From positions 1-29,825 of the forward strand of contig CAYWCX010000010.1 in NCBI GenBank assembly GCA_964456925.1: a stretch of DNA of 29,825 nucleotides. The letters are read 5' to 3'. Positions 1 to 7,779 of the stretch are shown piece after piece. The stretch's first letter is position 1. Each line of letters starts with the position of its first letter. Position numbers and translations under genes: made by a program. The notes under the pieces are model-generated. The model did no database searches and was not told where the DNA came from. It was given only the letters and a program-made list of their open reading frames with translations. Source of the DNA: JBAZKK01 sp964456925. Lineage in GTDB: Bacteria > Omnitrophota > Gorgyraeia > Gygaellales > Profunditerraquicolaceae.

Positions 1-282
1 TTAGGAGGGTTATTGGGAGTTTCGCTTAATAAGGCGCACATGGCCTTGGAGATACGCATCAGCGACGTTGCTAGTTCAGCGGTCATCGCTACCGGCCGGG
101 TTAAGGGTGAGGCCTCGGATGTTTCCGGAAATTTTGCCGCGGGGATTTTCGCAAACGGGGGCTTTACTGCGGGGTTATCCGCTTATGCCAACACCCCGAT
201 GGAAAAGGCCATCCGGGTTTGTCTCGTTGAGGCAGTGCGCTATCTGACGCAGGCCATTCCGGAAAGTTATTATAAATATTAG
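1..282 (+). CDS. CsgG-family protein, C-terminal fragment
   Basis: The frame is open from base 1, so the gene begins upstream of the window and only about 93 C-terminal residues are visible. The fragment has the alternating beta-strand pattern seen at the end of CsgG-like outer-membrane or periplasmic lipoproteins: a strand resembling 'ALEIRISDVASSAVI', a Gly/Ala-rich turn region, and a final helix beginning 'TPMEKAIRVCLVEAV'. CsgG proteins form secretion channels for curli, but many distant members have unknown roles, and nothing here shows curli genes. An internal TTG at 13 is probably not a start, because the fold would be cut in mid-domain. A terminator follows about 85 bases downstream. 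Family assignment is from residue pattern only. Confidence 0.6.
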   Translation, partial: LGGLLGVSLNKAHMALEIRISDVASSAVIATGRVKGEASDVSGNFAAGIFANGGFTAGLSAYANTPMEKAIRVCLVEAVRYLTQAIPESYYKY

Positions 283-300
283 ACCAGTCTCGGATTAAAA

Positions 301-381
301 ATGGGAAAACGTAAACGCAGGGGCAAGTTAAACTGGCGTTCCAAAAGAGCGAATAAAGGAAGAAAGCCCTGCCTCGGATAG
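301..381 (+). CDS. Possible 26-residue highly basic small protein
   Basis: An ATG ORF of 26 codons starts MGKRKRRGKLNWRSKRANKG and is rich in Lys and Arg. It lies 18 bases after the CsgG-like gene, and its TAG sits inside the loop of the following terminator. Such basic peptides are usual among small ribosomal proteins. The MGK...RRGK beginning loosely recalls bacterial ribosomal protein bTHX, but I cannot make a firm match. There is no clear Shine-Dalgarno sequence before the ATG, so translation is uncertain. The alternative is chance coding in an untranslated 3' region. Confidence 0.4.
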   Translation: MGKRKRRGKLNWRSKRANKGRKPCLG

Positions 382-398
382 AGGGCTGCTTCTTTTAT
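365..398 (+). terminator. Rho-independent terminator
   Basis: AGCCCT at 365-370 pairs with AGGGCT at 382-387, and a T-rich tail (GCTTCTTTTATT) follows. It would end the CsgG-like transcript and separates it from the STAS-PilZ gene. The stop codon of the small basic ORF lies within the hairpin loop. Confidence 0.6.
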
Positions 399-412
399 TA
401 ATTCTGCCATAG

Positions 413-427
413 TATCCTATAAGGATA
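413..427. repeat. Short inverted repeat before STAS-PilZ gene
   Basis: TATCCT (413-418) and AGGATA (422-427) form a 6-base inverted repeat around ATA. It lies about 35 bases before the chosen STAS-PilZ start, between the terminator and the gene, where a promoter must lie if this gene starts a new transcript. It could be an operator, but chance is possible at this length. Confidence 0.3.
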
Positions 428-460
428 TGCGGCGCGTTTTTGTTTTATCAAAAGGCAAAT

Positions 461-1186
461 ATGGAGATAAGGGTAAGGCAGGAGAATAATGTTATCGTCC
501 TGGAGCTCGGTGGCGCCATTGACGTAAACTCCGCTACTTTAATCGAAGTAGTGGGACAGTGCCTTCGCGACGGCTATTCCGAAATCCTCTGTAATTTTGA
601 AGACGTAGAATCCATTGATTATATGGGGGTTTCGGTTATCGTGATTGCCTATAAGGAGGTAATCAATCATGAAGGCAGGATGAAATTTGCCTCTATCCCT
701 GCGCACCTCAAGAGCATCTTTGCCATCTCGGGGCTTGACCGCGTGATTGAAATCTATGCTACCGAAGAGCTGGCCCTCGCGAGTTTCCTGGAAGACAAGA
801 ACATCGAGAATATCAAGAAACTGAAGCTGCGCCGCAGGTTTAAACGGCTGCCGATTGACATCAAGGTGGAGTTAAAGGACCGCTATGACCGCGCTGCTGC
901 CTGCCTTAACCTCGATATCCTGGACCTAAGCGCCATCGGGGCTTATATCTACGGTTGTTCGAATTTCAGGCTGGGGGATACCGTAATCCTTAAATTCAAG
1001 CTGCCGCCCGACCCTCAAGAATTAGAAGTGGAGGCAAAGGTGGTCTGGCTGTCGGACAAACAGGTGCAGCCGCACTCTCATCCCGGGATGGGGGTGGAGT
1101 TCTGCAATCCTTCCAAGGATAATCAGGGCAGGATTATCAAGTTCGTGGAGAGAAACCTTTCCCTGATGTCCAGCGACGAAGAATAA
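461..1186 (+). CDS. STAS-PilZ fusion protein
   Basis: A cytoplasmic signalling protein of 241 residues. Residues about 1-108 form a STAS (anti-anti-sigma-like) domain. Residues about 125-235 form a PilZ domain, the classic c-di-GMP receptor. The PilZ motifs are intact: an RRFKR (RxxxR) segment and DLSAIG (DxSxxG), ending in GVEF. In the STAS part, the loop that normally carries a phosphorylatable Ser (D-S-x-G) reads IDYMGVS, so kinase-controlled switching is doubtful. I chose the ATG at 461, preceded by AAAAGG, over a TTG at 440 that would add seven residues. It lies 30 bases upstream of cbiM in the same direction and may share its transcript. c-di-GMP binding is inferred from motifs. Confidence 0.8.
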   Translation: MEIRVRQENNVIVLELGGAIDVNSATLIEVVGQCLRDGYSEILCNFEDVESIDYMGVSVIVIAYKEVINHEGRMKFASIPAHLKSIFAISGLDRVIEIYATEELALASFLEDKNIENIKKLKLRRRFKRLPIDIKVELKDRYDRAAACLNLDILDLSAIGAYIYGCSNFRLGDTVILKFKLPPDPQELEVEAKVVWLSDKQVQPHSHPGMGVEFCNPSKDNQGRIIKFVERNLSLMSSDEE

Positions 1187-1216
1187 CCAGATAACAAAAA
1201 CCAAAGAGGGTTAACG

Positions 1217-1843
1217 ATGCATATACCGGACGGTTTCCTAAGCCCGCCGATTTTTGCTTCAGGATGGTTACTGTCGCTTGGAGTGCTGGGCTTGGCTCTC
1301 AGGAAGACCCGGCAGATCCTGCAGGATAAGACCATACCCCTTATGGGCGTAATGGCAGCCTTTATCTTTGCCGCCCAGATGCTGAATTTTCCGGTGTTGG
1401 GCGGCACCTCCGGCCATCTCTTGGGCGGGGTCCTGGCAGCGGCGATGCTGGGGCCGTTTGCCGGTTGCGTGGTCTTGAGCCTTGTTTTAATAGTGCAATG
1501 CCTCATCTTTCAGGACGGCGGCCTTACTGCCCTGGGCGCCAATATTTTTAATATGGCGATAGTCGGCAGCGCCTTCAGTTATTATTTTTATGTTATCTTA
1601 AAAAAAATCATACCGGTTAAGAATCCTTTACCGGCGCTGTTTATTGCCAGCTGGTTTTCGGTGGTCGCGGCTGCAGGATGCTGTGCCGTGGAGCTGGCTC
1701 TTTCCGGGGCATCCTTATTAAGGATAGTCCTGCCGGCAATGCTTTTAGTGCACATCTTCATCGGGATAGGCGAAGGCATAATTACGGTTTTGGCTTTGGG
1801 TTTTATCTTAAGGGTGCGTCCGGACTTAATATATAAAAAGTGA
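1217..1843 (+). CDS. cbiM: Co/Ni ECF transporter substrate-binding component CbiM
   Basis: An integral membrane S-component of an energy-coupling-factor importer for Co2+ or Ni2+. The diagnostic N-terminus MHIPDGFLS is present. In this family the N-terminal Met and His2 coordinate the metal, and His67 (in GTSGHLLGG) is the other known ligand; both are in place. Six or seven hydrophobic segments fill the 208 residues. GAGGG-type Shine-Dalgarno bases precede the ATG. The accessory, T and ATPase subunits follow at once. Metal choice (cobalt or nickel) cannot be decided from the sequence. No cobalamin riboswitch or NikR box fits in the 30-base gap upstream. Confidence 0.93.
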   Translation: MHIPDGFLSPPIFASGWLLSLGVLGLALRKTRQILQDKTIPLMGVMAAFIFAAQMLNFPVLGGTSGHLLGGVLAAAMLGPFAGCVVLSLVLIVQCLIFQDGGLTALGANIFNMAIVGSAFSYYFYVILKKIIPVKNPLPALFIASWFSVVAAAGCCAVELALSGASLLRIVLPAMLLVHIFIGIGEGIITVLALGFILRVRPDLIYKK

Positions 1844-1845
1844 TT

Positions 1846-2121
1846 ATGGACAAAAGAGGCATCTTGATAGGTTTGTGCCTGGCGTTGACATTAGCGGTTT
1901 TTTCTTTTCTTGCCTGCGAAGCCCCTGACGGCTTAGAGCGGGTGGCGCAGGATAAAAATTTTATCGGCAGGGCAGCAACCTTAATAAAAGCGCCGCTGCG
2001 GGATTATTTATTTCCCGGGATAAGTAACGGGAAGATTGCCGCTTCGCTAGCCGGCGCGCTGGGGGTAATTACGGTATTTCTTTTAACCACAGGCCTCTTA
2101 AAAATCCTGAGAAGGAGATAG
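1846..2121 (+). CDS. PDGLE-domain accessory subunit of Co/Ni ECF transporter (CbiN-like)
   Basis: A small protein of about 91 residues with an N-terminal membrane helix, a short exported loop containing the name-giving ACEAPDGLE motif, and a C-terminal membrane helix ending in basic residues. PDGLE proteins replace or accompany CbiN/NikN and are needed for activity of the S-component. The gene follows cbiM immediately. An alternative GTG at 1840 overlaps the cbiM stop (GTGA) and would add two residues; I prefer the ATG but either is possible through translational coupling. Confidence 0.85.
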   Translation: MDKRGILIGLCLALTLAVFSFLACEAPDGLERVAQDKNFIGRAATLIKAPLRDYLFPGISNGKIAASLAGALGVITVFLLTTGLLKILRRR

Positions 2122-2751
2122 ATGCACCACGCCTTCATTGATGTATACGCCGGCCGCGGGGCCCCCTTAAATAAAGTTAACGCCAGGCGCAAAATAGTAT
2201 TGCTGGCAGGATTTTTATTTTTACTCGTCATTTCGCCCCTCAGGGCATGGTGGCTTTTTTTATTTTACGGCCTGATAACGGCAGTCCTCTTTTATCTCTC
2301 AGGGCTGCCTTTTGTTTTCCTCCTGAAGAGAGTCGCGGAGATGCTGCCTTTCGTATTCATCATTGCTCTCTCCGGCCTTTTTCGCAAAGATGGCTTAACC
2401 TTATTTCTTGGCTGTACCTTAAAAGCAGTGTTGGCGCTGGTTCTGCTATTGGTAATATCCGGCAGCACTAAATTCAGCGAATTGCTGGAGGCCCTCGGAC
2501 AACTAAAGGCCCCCCGCCTTTTTATCAGACTGCTGGCGTTTATGTACCGCTACTCATTTTTATTAGAGGATCAGTTCCTGCGGGCGCAGCGCGCCTACGC
2601 CTTACGCCGCCTAAGCCGCAAGAGGGGGTTAAGCCACGCCCGGGTTCTCGGTAACATCGTGGGGCTGGTATTTATCCGTACCTATGAAAGGGCAGAACGG
2701 GTATATCTGGCGATGTGTGCGCGGGGATATGACGATGCGAAAAATAATTGA
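2122..2751 (+). CDS. cbiQ: ECF transporter T component CbiQ
   Basis: The transmembrane coupling subunit (209 residues) of the Co/Ni importer. It shows several hydrophobic spans, the conserved basic segment around RAQRAYALRRLSRKRG, and the C-terminal RTYERAERVYLAMCARGY, which corresponds to the coupling helices that contact the ATPase. The ATG directly follows the stop of the PDGLE gene, with AAGGAG five bases upstream. Its 3' end overlaps the start of cbiO by 23 bases, indicating coupled translation and a single complex. Confidence 0.92.
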   Translation: MHHAFIDVYAGRGAPLNKVNARRKIVLLAGFLFLLVISPLRAWWLFLFYGLITAVLFYLSGLPFVFLLKRVAEMLPFVFIIALSGLFRKDGLTLFLGCTLKAVLALVLLLVISGSTKFSELLEALGQLKAPRLFIRLLAFMYRYSFLLEDQFLRAQRAYALRRLSRKRGLSHARVLGNIVGLVFIRTYERAERVYLAMCARGYDDAKNN

Positions 2752-3457
2752 GATAAAAGGGTTAGATTTTAGCTATCCCGACGGCACCCCGGCCTTAGCC
2801 GGCATAAATCTTGAGGTTTTTGAAGGCGAGTCCGTGGCTATTATCGGGCCGAACGGAGCGGGCAAATCTACCCTCCTGCTGCATCTTAACGGTTTATTAA
2901 GCGGCAACGGCGCGCTTAAAGTTTTTGCGCGTCCCGTTAATAAGGATAACCTTCGTTTTATCCGCCAGAAAGTGGGGTTGGTATTTCAGGACCCCCAGGA
3001 CCAGCTTTTTATGCCCACCGCCTACGAAGATGTGGCTTTCGGCCCGCAGAATTTAGGTATGGAGGAAAACGAGGTAAAGGAGGCTGCTGAATGCGCCCTG
3101 AAGACGGTAGGGTTATTGGCTAAGGCGCACCACCTTTCCTACCACCTTAGCCTGGGAGAGCAGAAGAGGCTGGCCATTGCCACGGTGCTGTCAATGTCTC
3201 CGGAGGTTTTGGTGCTGGATGAGCCGAATTCCAATCTCGACCCCGGCTCGCGGCGGCAGCTCATTAATCTCCTTAAGGTTTTTAATCTTACTAAAATCAT
3301 CGCCACCCACGACCTGGAAATGGTATTGGAATTATGCAGCAGGGTTATCCTGCTGGATGAAGGCAGGGTTGTTACCGAAGGCCCGCCAAGAGAAATACTT
3401 TCCGATAAGGAACTTCTGGAGTCCCATTCCCTCGAAATCCCCCTTTCTTTAAGGTAG
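2729..3457 (+). CDS. cbiO: ECF transporter ATPase CbiO
   Basis: The ATP-binding subunit (242 residues) that powers Co/Ni import. Walker A is GPNGAGKST (about residues 40-48), the Q-loop is in VFQDPQDQLF, Walker B is VLVLDEP (about 160-166) and the H-loop is ATHD. The ABC signature reads LSLGEQKR, where LSGGxxxR is usual, a Gly-to-Leu change that is still compatible with function. ATG at 2729 follows GGGG; ATG at 2735 is an alternative. It is the last gene of the metal-import operon; a possible promoter and a ZIP gene follow after 93 bases. Confidence 0.92.
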   Translation: MTMRKIIEIKGLDFSYPDGTPALAGINLEVFEGESVAIIGPNGAGKSTLLLHLNGLLSGNGALKVFARPVNKDNLRFIRQKVGLVFQDPQDQLFMPTAYEDVAFGPQNLGMEENEVKEAAECALKTVGLLAKAHHLSYHLSLGEQKRLAIATVLSMSPEVLVLDEPNSNLDPGSRRQLINLLKVFNLTKIIATHDLEMVLELCSRVILLDEGRVVTEGPPREILSDKELLESHSLEIPLSLR

Positions 3458-3479
3458 TGCATTGCAGCGAGAAAATCTA

Positions 3480-3508
3480 TTGTCCCTCTCGGGCGCTTAT
3501 GTTAAGAT
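3480..3508 (+). promoter_or_regulatory. Possible sigma70-type promoter before ZIP gene
   Basis: TTGTCC (3480-3485) and TAAGAT (3503-3508) are spaced by 17 bases, each matching four of six consensus positions. The site lies in the 93-base gap between cbiO and the ZIP transporter. It would give a leader of about 35 bases. An AT-rich stretch (TTAATTAATTTAA) lies between it and the start codon. Confidence 0.35.
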
Positions 3509-3550
3509 AATAAGGCTTCATTAATTAATTTAAGTAGCAAAGGATTGCTA

Positions 3551-4291
3551 ATGCATTTTATCTGGGCAATTAGCGCCAGTTTCCTGCTGAGCGCGATTTC
3601 GCTGGTCGGGATCTTCAGTATCCTGCTTAAAGAAAAACTTCTTGAGCGCATCCTGATATTATTAATCGGATTTTCCGCAGGCGCCCTGATCGGCGGCGCC
3701 TTTCTGCACCTTCTGCCTGAGGCGATAGAACAGAGTAACCCCGGCAGCGTTTTTTTATATACCCTGCTCGGTTTTATCTTTTTCTTCATCCTGGAGAGGT
3801 ACTTCTACTGGCGCCACTGCCACAAGGGTAAATGCGACATCCACGCCTTTACCTACCTTAATCTTATCGGTGACGGCATCCATAATTTTGCCGACGGTCT
3901 GGCAATCGGCGCCAGTTTTATCATAAGTATTAATTTCGGGGTTATTACTACCCTGGTGCTTGTCTTTCACGAAATCCCCCAGGAGATCGGCGACTTCGGG
4001 GTTTTGGTGTACGGCGGCTTCGGCAGGGCCAAGGCCCTTTTTTATAATTTTATTTCTGCCTTGACCTGTGTGCTGGGTACGGCGCTGGGTTATTATCTTA
4101 CCCGCATTATCGGGAATTTTTCTTCTTTTCTCCTGCCGCTTACTGCCGGGGGTTTTATCTATATCGCTGCCTGCGACCTCATCCCGGAATTGCACAAGCA
4201 GGCCGAGTTAAAACGTACCGTCTTTTCGATGCTGGCTTTTTTAACCGGTACTGCCTTTATTTTATTAACGAGGCTGGTTCACCCCCATTAG
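3551..4291 (+). CDS. ZIP-family divalent metal transporter
   Basis: An inner-membrane permease of 246 residues, most likely moving Zn2+ or Fe2+. The two metal-binding helices carry HNFADGLAIG (His about 111) and HEIPQEIGDF (His about 140), the signature pair of TM4 and TM5. A His/Cys-rich cytoplasmic loop (WRHCHKGKCDIHAF, about residues 87-100) sits between TM3 and TM4, as in many ZIPs, and may sense metal. ATG at 3551 is preceded by AAAGGA; a TTG two codons earlier is less likely. It differs clearly from the second ZIP at 6358, which belongs to another subfamily. Confidence 0.88.
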   Translation: MHFIWAISASFLLSAISLVGIFSILLKEKLLERILILLIGFSAGALIGGAFLHLLPEAIEQSNPGSVFLYTLLGFIFFFILERYFYWRHCHKGKCDIHAFTYLNLIGDGIHNFADGLAIGASFIISINFGVITTLVLVFHEIPQEIGDFGVLVYGGFGRAKALFYNFISALTCVLGTALGYYLTRIIGNFSSFLLPLTAGGFIYIAACDLIPELHKQAELKRTVFSMLAFLTGTAFILLTRLVHPH

Positions 4292-4328
4292 TACTCGCCG
4301 GAATTTTGTAAAGGTCAGGAGACTTAAA

Positions 4329-5333
4329 TTGAAGGCTATTGCCTTAATCTCAGGCGGCTTAGACAGCCTGCTGGCAGCGCGCTTGATTCAAGAGCAGGGG
4401 GTCGGGGTTGTCCCCTTGCATTTTAAAATTCCTTTCTGCCAGCGCGATAAAGGCAACCTTGCCGCCGGCGACGGCGCTATTTCAAGACAGGTGGCAGGGT
4501 TAAAGTCGGAACTTAAGACCGCTGACATTAGCGGGGAATTCTTAAGTTTAATCACCAATCCCCGCCACGGCTTCGGCTCCAATATGAACCCCTGTATTGA
4601 TTGCAAGGTCCTGATGCTCAGCAAGGCCAGGGAGCTCCTGCCGCAATTCGGGGCAAGTTTCGTCGTTACCGGCGAGGTGTTGGGGCAGCGTCCGATGTCG
4701 CAGCATCGAAATGCCCTGGAGCTGATTGAGAAAGAATCCGGTTTAGGGGGGCTGTTACTTAGGCCCTTATCCGCCAGGTTACTCGCTGAAACTATCCCGG
4801 AGGAGCAGGGGTGGGTGAGCCGGGATAAATTACTGGCTCTTAACGGCAGGACGCGGCGGCCGCAAATAGGGCTGGCAAGGGCCTTTAATATCAGGGATTA
4901 TCCCAATGCTTCCGGCGGCTGCCTTTTGACTGACCCGGAGTTTTCCAGGCGGCTGGCAGAACTTATTGCGCAGCGCGAATTGAATATGCGGAACCTGGAG
5001 TTATTAAAGTTCGGCCGGCATTTCCGCCTCGCCCCTCAAGCCAAGCTTATCGTAGGCAGGGATGAAGGAGAGAACAACGCTATTCTTGCGATGGCAAGGG
5101 ACGGCGATTACTTGTTTATGCCCCCCGATGCCATAGCGGGCCCCACTTCCCTGGGCACCGGCATCTTCAATGAGGAGCTGATCGGATTAGCCTGCAGCAT
5201 TACCTGCCGTTACTGCGATTTAAACGGCAAGGCGGCTGCCGAGATATTGTATAGGAAGATTCCGGCTGCAGAGAATAAGTCGTTTCCCGCCCTTGCTTTT
5301 GACAAGGACAGGCTCGCAGACTACCGGATATAA
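4329..5333 (+). CDS. PP-loop ATPase (MnmA/ThiI-like, putative tRNA thiolation) with NFACT-R-like C-terminus
   Basis: A 334-residue protein with an N-terminal adenine-nucleotide alpha-hydrolase domain, seen as ISGGLDS at residues 7-13. It is followed by NPCIDCK (Cys89, Cys92) and a third cysteine in SGGCLL (Cys198). A CxxC plus distal Cys is the layout of PP-loop sulfur-transfer enzymes, where it carries a persulfide or an Fe-S cluster. Residues about 225-270 (KFGRHFRLAPQAKLIVGRDE) resemble the NFACT-R/DUF814 fold found in tRNA- or ribosome-associated proteins, which suggests an RNA substrate. It starts with TTG after AGGAG. It is distinct from the true MnmA at 24931. The exact target is unknown; tRNA thiolation is inferred. 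Confidence 0.72.
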   Translation: MKAIALISGGLDSLLAARLIQEQGVGVVPLHFKIPFCQRDKGNLAAGDGAISRQVAGLKSELKTADISGEFLSLITNPRHGFGSNMNPCIDCKVLMLSKARELLPQFGASFVVTGEVLGQRPMSQHRNALELIEKESGLGGLLLRPLSARLLAETIPEEQGWVSRDKLLALNGRTRRPQIGLARAFNIRDYPNASGGCLLTDPEFSRRLAELIAQRELNMRNLELLKFGRHFRLAPQAKLIVGRDEGENNAILAMARDGDYLFMPPDAIAGPTSLGTGIFNEELIGLACSITCRYCDLNGKAAAEILYRKIPAAENKSFPALAFDKDRLADYRI

Positions 5334-5334
5334 C

Positions 5335-6357
5335 ATGGATAAAGAGGCCCTGCTTTACGAAAAGTTAGCGGATCAGGCAGTACGCTGTAACCTCTGTAGC
5401 CACCGCTGTAAAATTAGCGAGCATAAGTTCGGGCTTTGCGGGGTGAGGCAGAACATCGGCGGCATTTTATACACCCGGGTTTACGGGGATTTAATTGCGG
5501 TGCACGTTGACCCGATTGAAAAAAAACCGCTCTATCACTTCCTCCCCGGCTCTTTGAGTTTTTCTATTGCCACGATCGGCTGTAATTTCCGCTGCGGTTT
5601 CTGCCAGAACTGGGAGATATCCCAAAGCTCTTTAAAGGAAGGCTCTGATTTCGGCTCGGAAGAGGTCGCGCCGGAGGAGACTGTTGCCGAGGCGATTAAA
5701 AATAACTGCCAGAGTATTTCTTATACCTATACCGAGCCCACCATATTTTTCGAATACGCCCTGGATACCGCAAGATTGGCTAAGGCCAAAGGGCTTTACA
5801 ATATTTTTGTTACTAATGGCTATATGACGATAGAGGCCTTGGAGATGATCCGGCCATATCTTGACGCTGTAAATGTGGACCTTAAGTTTTTCCGCGAGGA
5901 ATCTTACCGCAAGGTCTGCGGCGGAAGCCTCAAACCGGTTTTAGATTCTATCCGCGCCATGAAAGAGCTGGGCATCTGGGTGGAAGTTACTACCCTGGTG
6001 GTGCCGCAGGAGAATGATTCGGCAGAGGAACTTAAAGGTATCGCAGGGTTTATCGCCGGCGTGGATAAAAATATCCCCTGGCACATCTCGCGTTTCTATC
6101 CGGATTATAAATTTACCCGGACCGAACCTACCCCGGAAACTACCCTGAAACAAGCCCGGGAGACCGGCCTTCAGGCAGGATTGAACTTCGTCTATGTAGG
6201 CAATGTCTACGGCTGGGGCAGTGATACCCTTTGCCCGAATTGTAAAAAACTGTTAATTAAAAGAGAAACTTTTAATATTTTTGAGTATAATATAAAGCAA
6301 AATAAATGTGTTTTTTGCGATACGCAGATAGCGGGGATATTCAATAAGGAGTTATAA
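5335..6357 (+). CDS. amrS: AmmeMemoRadiSam-type radical SAM enzyme AmrS
   Basis: A 340-residue radical SAM protein. The SAM-cluster motif is CNFRCGFC (Cys83, Cys87, Cys90). An N-terminal Cys set (CNLCSHRC, about 18-25, and Cys35) and C-terminal CPNC and CVFC pairs suggest further metal sites. The overall pattern (GLCGVRQN, YHFLPG, GCNFRCGFCQNW, YTYTEPT, HISRFYPDY) fits the AmrS/PflA-related family that often occurs with Memo and AMMECR1. Neither partner is in this window. The ATG lies one base after the stop of the PP-loop gene, so the two are probably co-translated. The chemistry of AmrS remains poorly known. Confidence 0.85.
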   Translation: MDKEALLYEKLADQAVRCNLCSHRCKISEHKFGLCGVRQNIGGILYTRVYGDLIAVHVDPIEKKPLYHFLPGSLSFSIATIGCNFRCGFCQNWEISQSSLKEGSDFGSEEVAPEETVAEAIKNNCQSISYTYTEPTIFFEYALDTARLAKAKGLYNIFVTNGYMTIEALEMIRPYLDAVNVDLKFFREESYRKVCGGSLKPVLDSIRAMKELGIWVEVTTLVVPQENDSAEELKGIAGFIAGVDKNIPWHISRFYPDYKFTRTEPTPETTLKQARETGLQAGLNFVYVGNVYGWGSDTLCPNCKKLLIKRETFNIFEYNIKQNKCVFCDTQIAGIFNKEL

Positions 6358-7170
6358 ATGGAAAACCTCTTACAAGGGATACATCCCGTAATACTGGCTT
6401 TTATTGCCGGGCTCTTTACTTGGGGGATGACGGCATTCGGGGCGGCGGCGATATTTTTGACCAAAGACGTAGAGCGCAGGATCCTGGATGTCATGCTGGG
6501 TTTTACCGCCGGGGTGATGTCTGCGGCAGTTTACTGGTCGATGCTGGCACCCGCTTTTAAAATAGCCGCGGCAGGGCATTCCTTGCCCTGGGTTCCGGTG
6601 GCAGTGGGTTTTTTAGTAGGCGGAGTTTTTTTGCGGGGCCTCGATAAGATACTTCCTCACCTCCAGTTAGGGGTCCCGATAGAAAAGGCAGAGGGCATTA
6701 AGACCCGCTGGCACAGGCCCACCCTGCTGATCCTGGCGATGATATTACACAATATCCCCGAAGGATTGGCGATAGGGATTGCTTTTGGGGCAATCGCGGT
6801 GGTCCCTTCCGCCGCTACCTTACAGTCGGCGGTAGCCCTGGCAATAGGTATAGGTATTCAGGATATTCCCGAAGGCCTGGCGGTTGCGGTACCGTTACGG
6901 CGAGAAAGGTTGTCGCGATTAAAAAGTTTCTGGTACGGCCAGTTGTCGGGTATCGTTGAACCTGTTGCCGCTGTTGTCGGAGCATTAGTCGTATTTTTGG
7001 CGCAGTCTATTTTGCCGTACACCCTGGCTTTTGCCGCAGGCGCGATGTTTTTTATTATCGTGGAAGAAATTATACCCGAATCCCAGCGCGGAGGGAACGC
7101 CGCATTAGCCACGATGGGCACAATCGTAGGGTTTGTGGTGATGATGATCCTGGATGTCGCATTTGTTTAG
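6358..7170 (+). CDS. ZIP-family metal transporter (GufA/ZupT-like)
   Basis: A 270-residue inner-membrane protein with about eight hydrophobic spans. The TM4 motif is HNIPEGLAIG (His131) and the TM5 motif is QDIPEGLAVA, where Gln168 stands in for the usual His, as in several GufA-like members. The conserved Glu in EEIIPES lies near the C-terminus. Zn2+ or another divalent metal is the likely cargo. The ATG directly abuts the stop of amrS, with AAGGAG seven bases upstream, so the gene belongs to that operon. It is only distantly similar to the ZIP at 3551. Confidence 0.88.
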   Translation: MENLLQGIHPVILAFIAGLFTWGMTAFGAAAIFLTKDVERRILDVMLGFTAGVMSAAVYWSMLAPAFKIAAAGHSLPWVPVAVGFLVGGVFLRGLDKILPHLQLGVPIEKAEGIKTRWHRPTLLILAMILHNIPEGLAIGIAFGAIAVVPSAATLQSAVALAIGIGIQDIPEGLAVAVPLRRERLSRLKSFWYGQLSGIVEPVAAVVGALVVFLAQSILPYTLAFAAGAMFFIIVEEIIPESQRGGNAALATMGTIVGFVVMMILDVAFV

Positions 7171-7185
7171 GAGGCCGGTAATAAG

Positions 7186-7779
7186 ATGCGTTTTAAAAAG
7201 GCACTTTTGGTGGTGGATGTCCAGAACGATTTTTGTCCGGGCGGAGCCCTGGGTATACCCGGAGGCGATAAGATTATCCCTGCCATAAATAGATACATCA
7301 GGATTTTCGCCAAAAAGAAATTACCCATCCTGGTCACCCGCGACTGGCATCCAGTGAAGACCGGGCATTTCAAGGATTTCGGCGGGATCTGGCCGGCGCA
7401 TTGTATCCAGAACACTCCCGGCGCGGCATTCCACCCCGCCTTGAAATTACCGAAAGGGGCAATTATGCTGTATAAAGGTATGGATCCCCGGCAGGACAGT
7501 TATTCCGCCTTCCATGCCGAGGATACCAGCGGCAGGGGTTTATTGAAGATACTCAGGACTCTGGGTATCGAGGAGATTTATATCGGAGGGTTAGCTACGG
7601 ACTACTGCATTAAATATTCGACCCTGGGCGCCTTAAAAAACGGCCTCAAGGTAAAAGTGCTTGGCGATGCCGTGCAGGGGGTGAATTTGAAGCCCGGGGA
7701 TTCGGAAAAGGCGCTTAAAGAAATAATCAGGAAGGGTGCAAGGAAAATAGTATTAAAGGATTTATTGAAGATAAAATGA
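7186..7779 (+). CDS. pncA: Nicotinamidase
   Basis: A cytosolic hydrolase (197 residues) converting nicotinamide to nicotinate for NAD salvage. The catalytic triad of the isochorismatase-like fold is visible: Asp11 (VVDVQNDF), Lys97 (YKG) and Cys141 (TDYCIKYS). The metal site is Asp53 and His55 (RDWHP), His61 and His72 (WPAHC). AGGAGG precedes the ATG. The gene overlaps thiE by four bases. De novo NAD synthesis is represented elsewhere in the window by nadA. Confidence 0.92.
   Translation: MRFKKALLVVDVQNDFCPGGALGIPGGDKIIPAINRYIRIFAKKKLPILVTRDWHPVKTGHFKDFGGIWPAHCIQNTPGAAFHPALKLPKGAIMLYKGMDPRQDSYSAFHAEDTSGRGLLKILRTLGIEEIYIGGLATDYCIKYSTLGALKNGLKVKVLGDAVQGVNLKPGDSEKALKEIIRKGARKIVLKDLLKIK

Noticed and set aside
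1187..1216. Cobalamin or nickel riboswitch before cbiM
   Set aside because: Only 30 bases separate the STAS-PilZ stop from cbiM, far too few for any known metal or B12 riboswitch.
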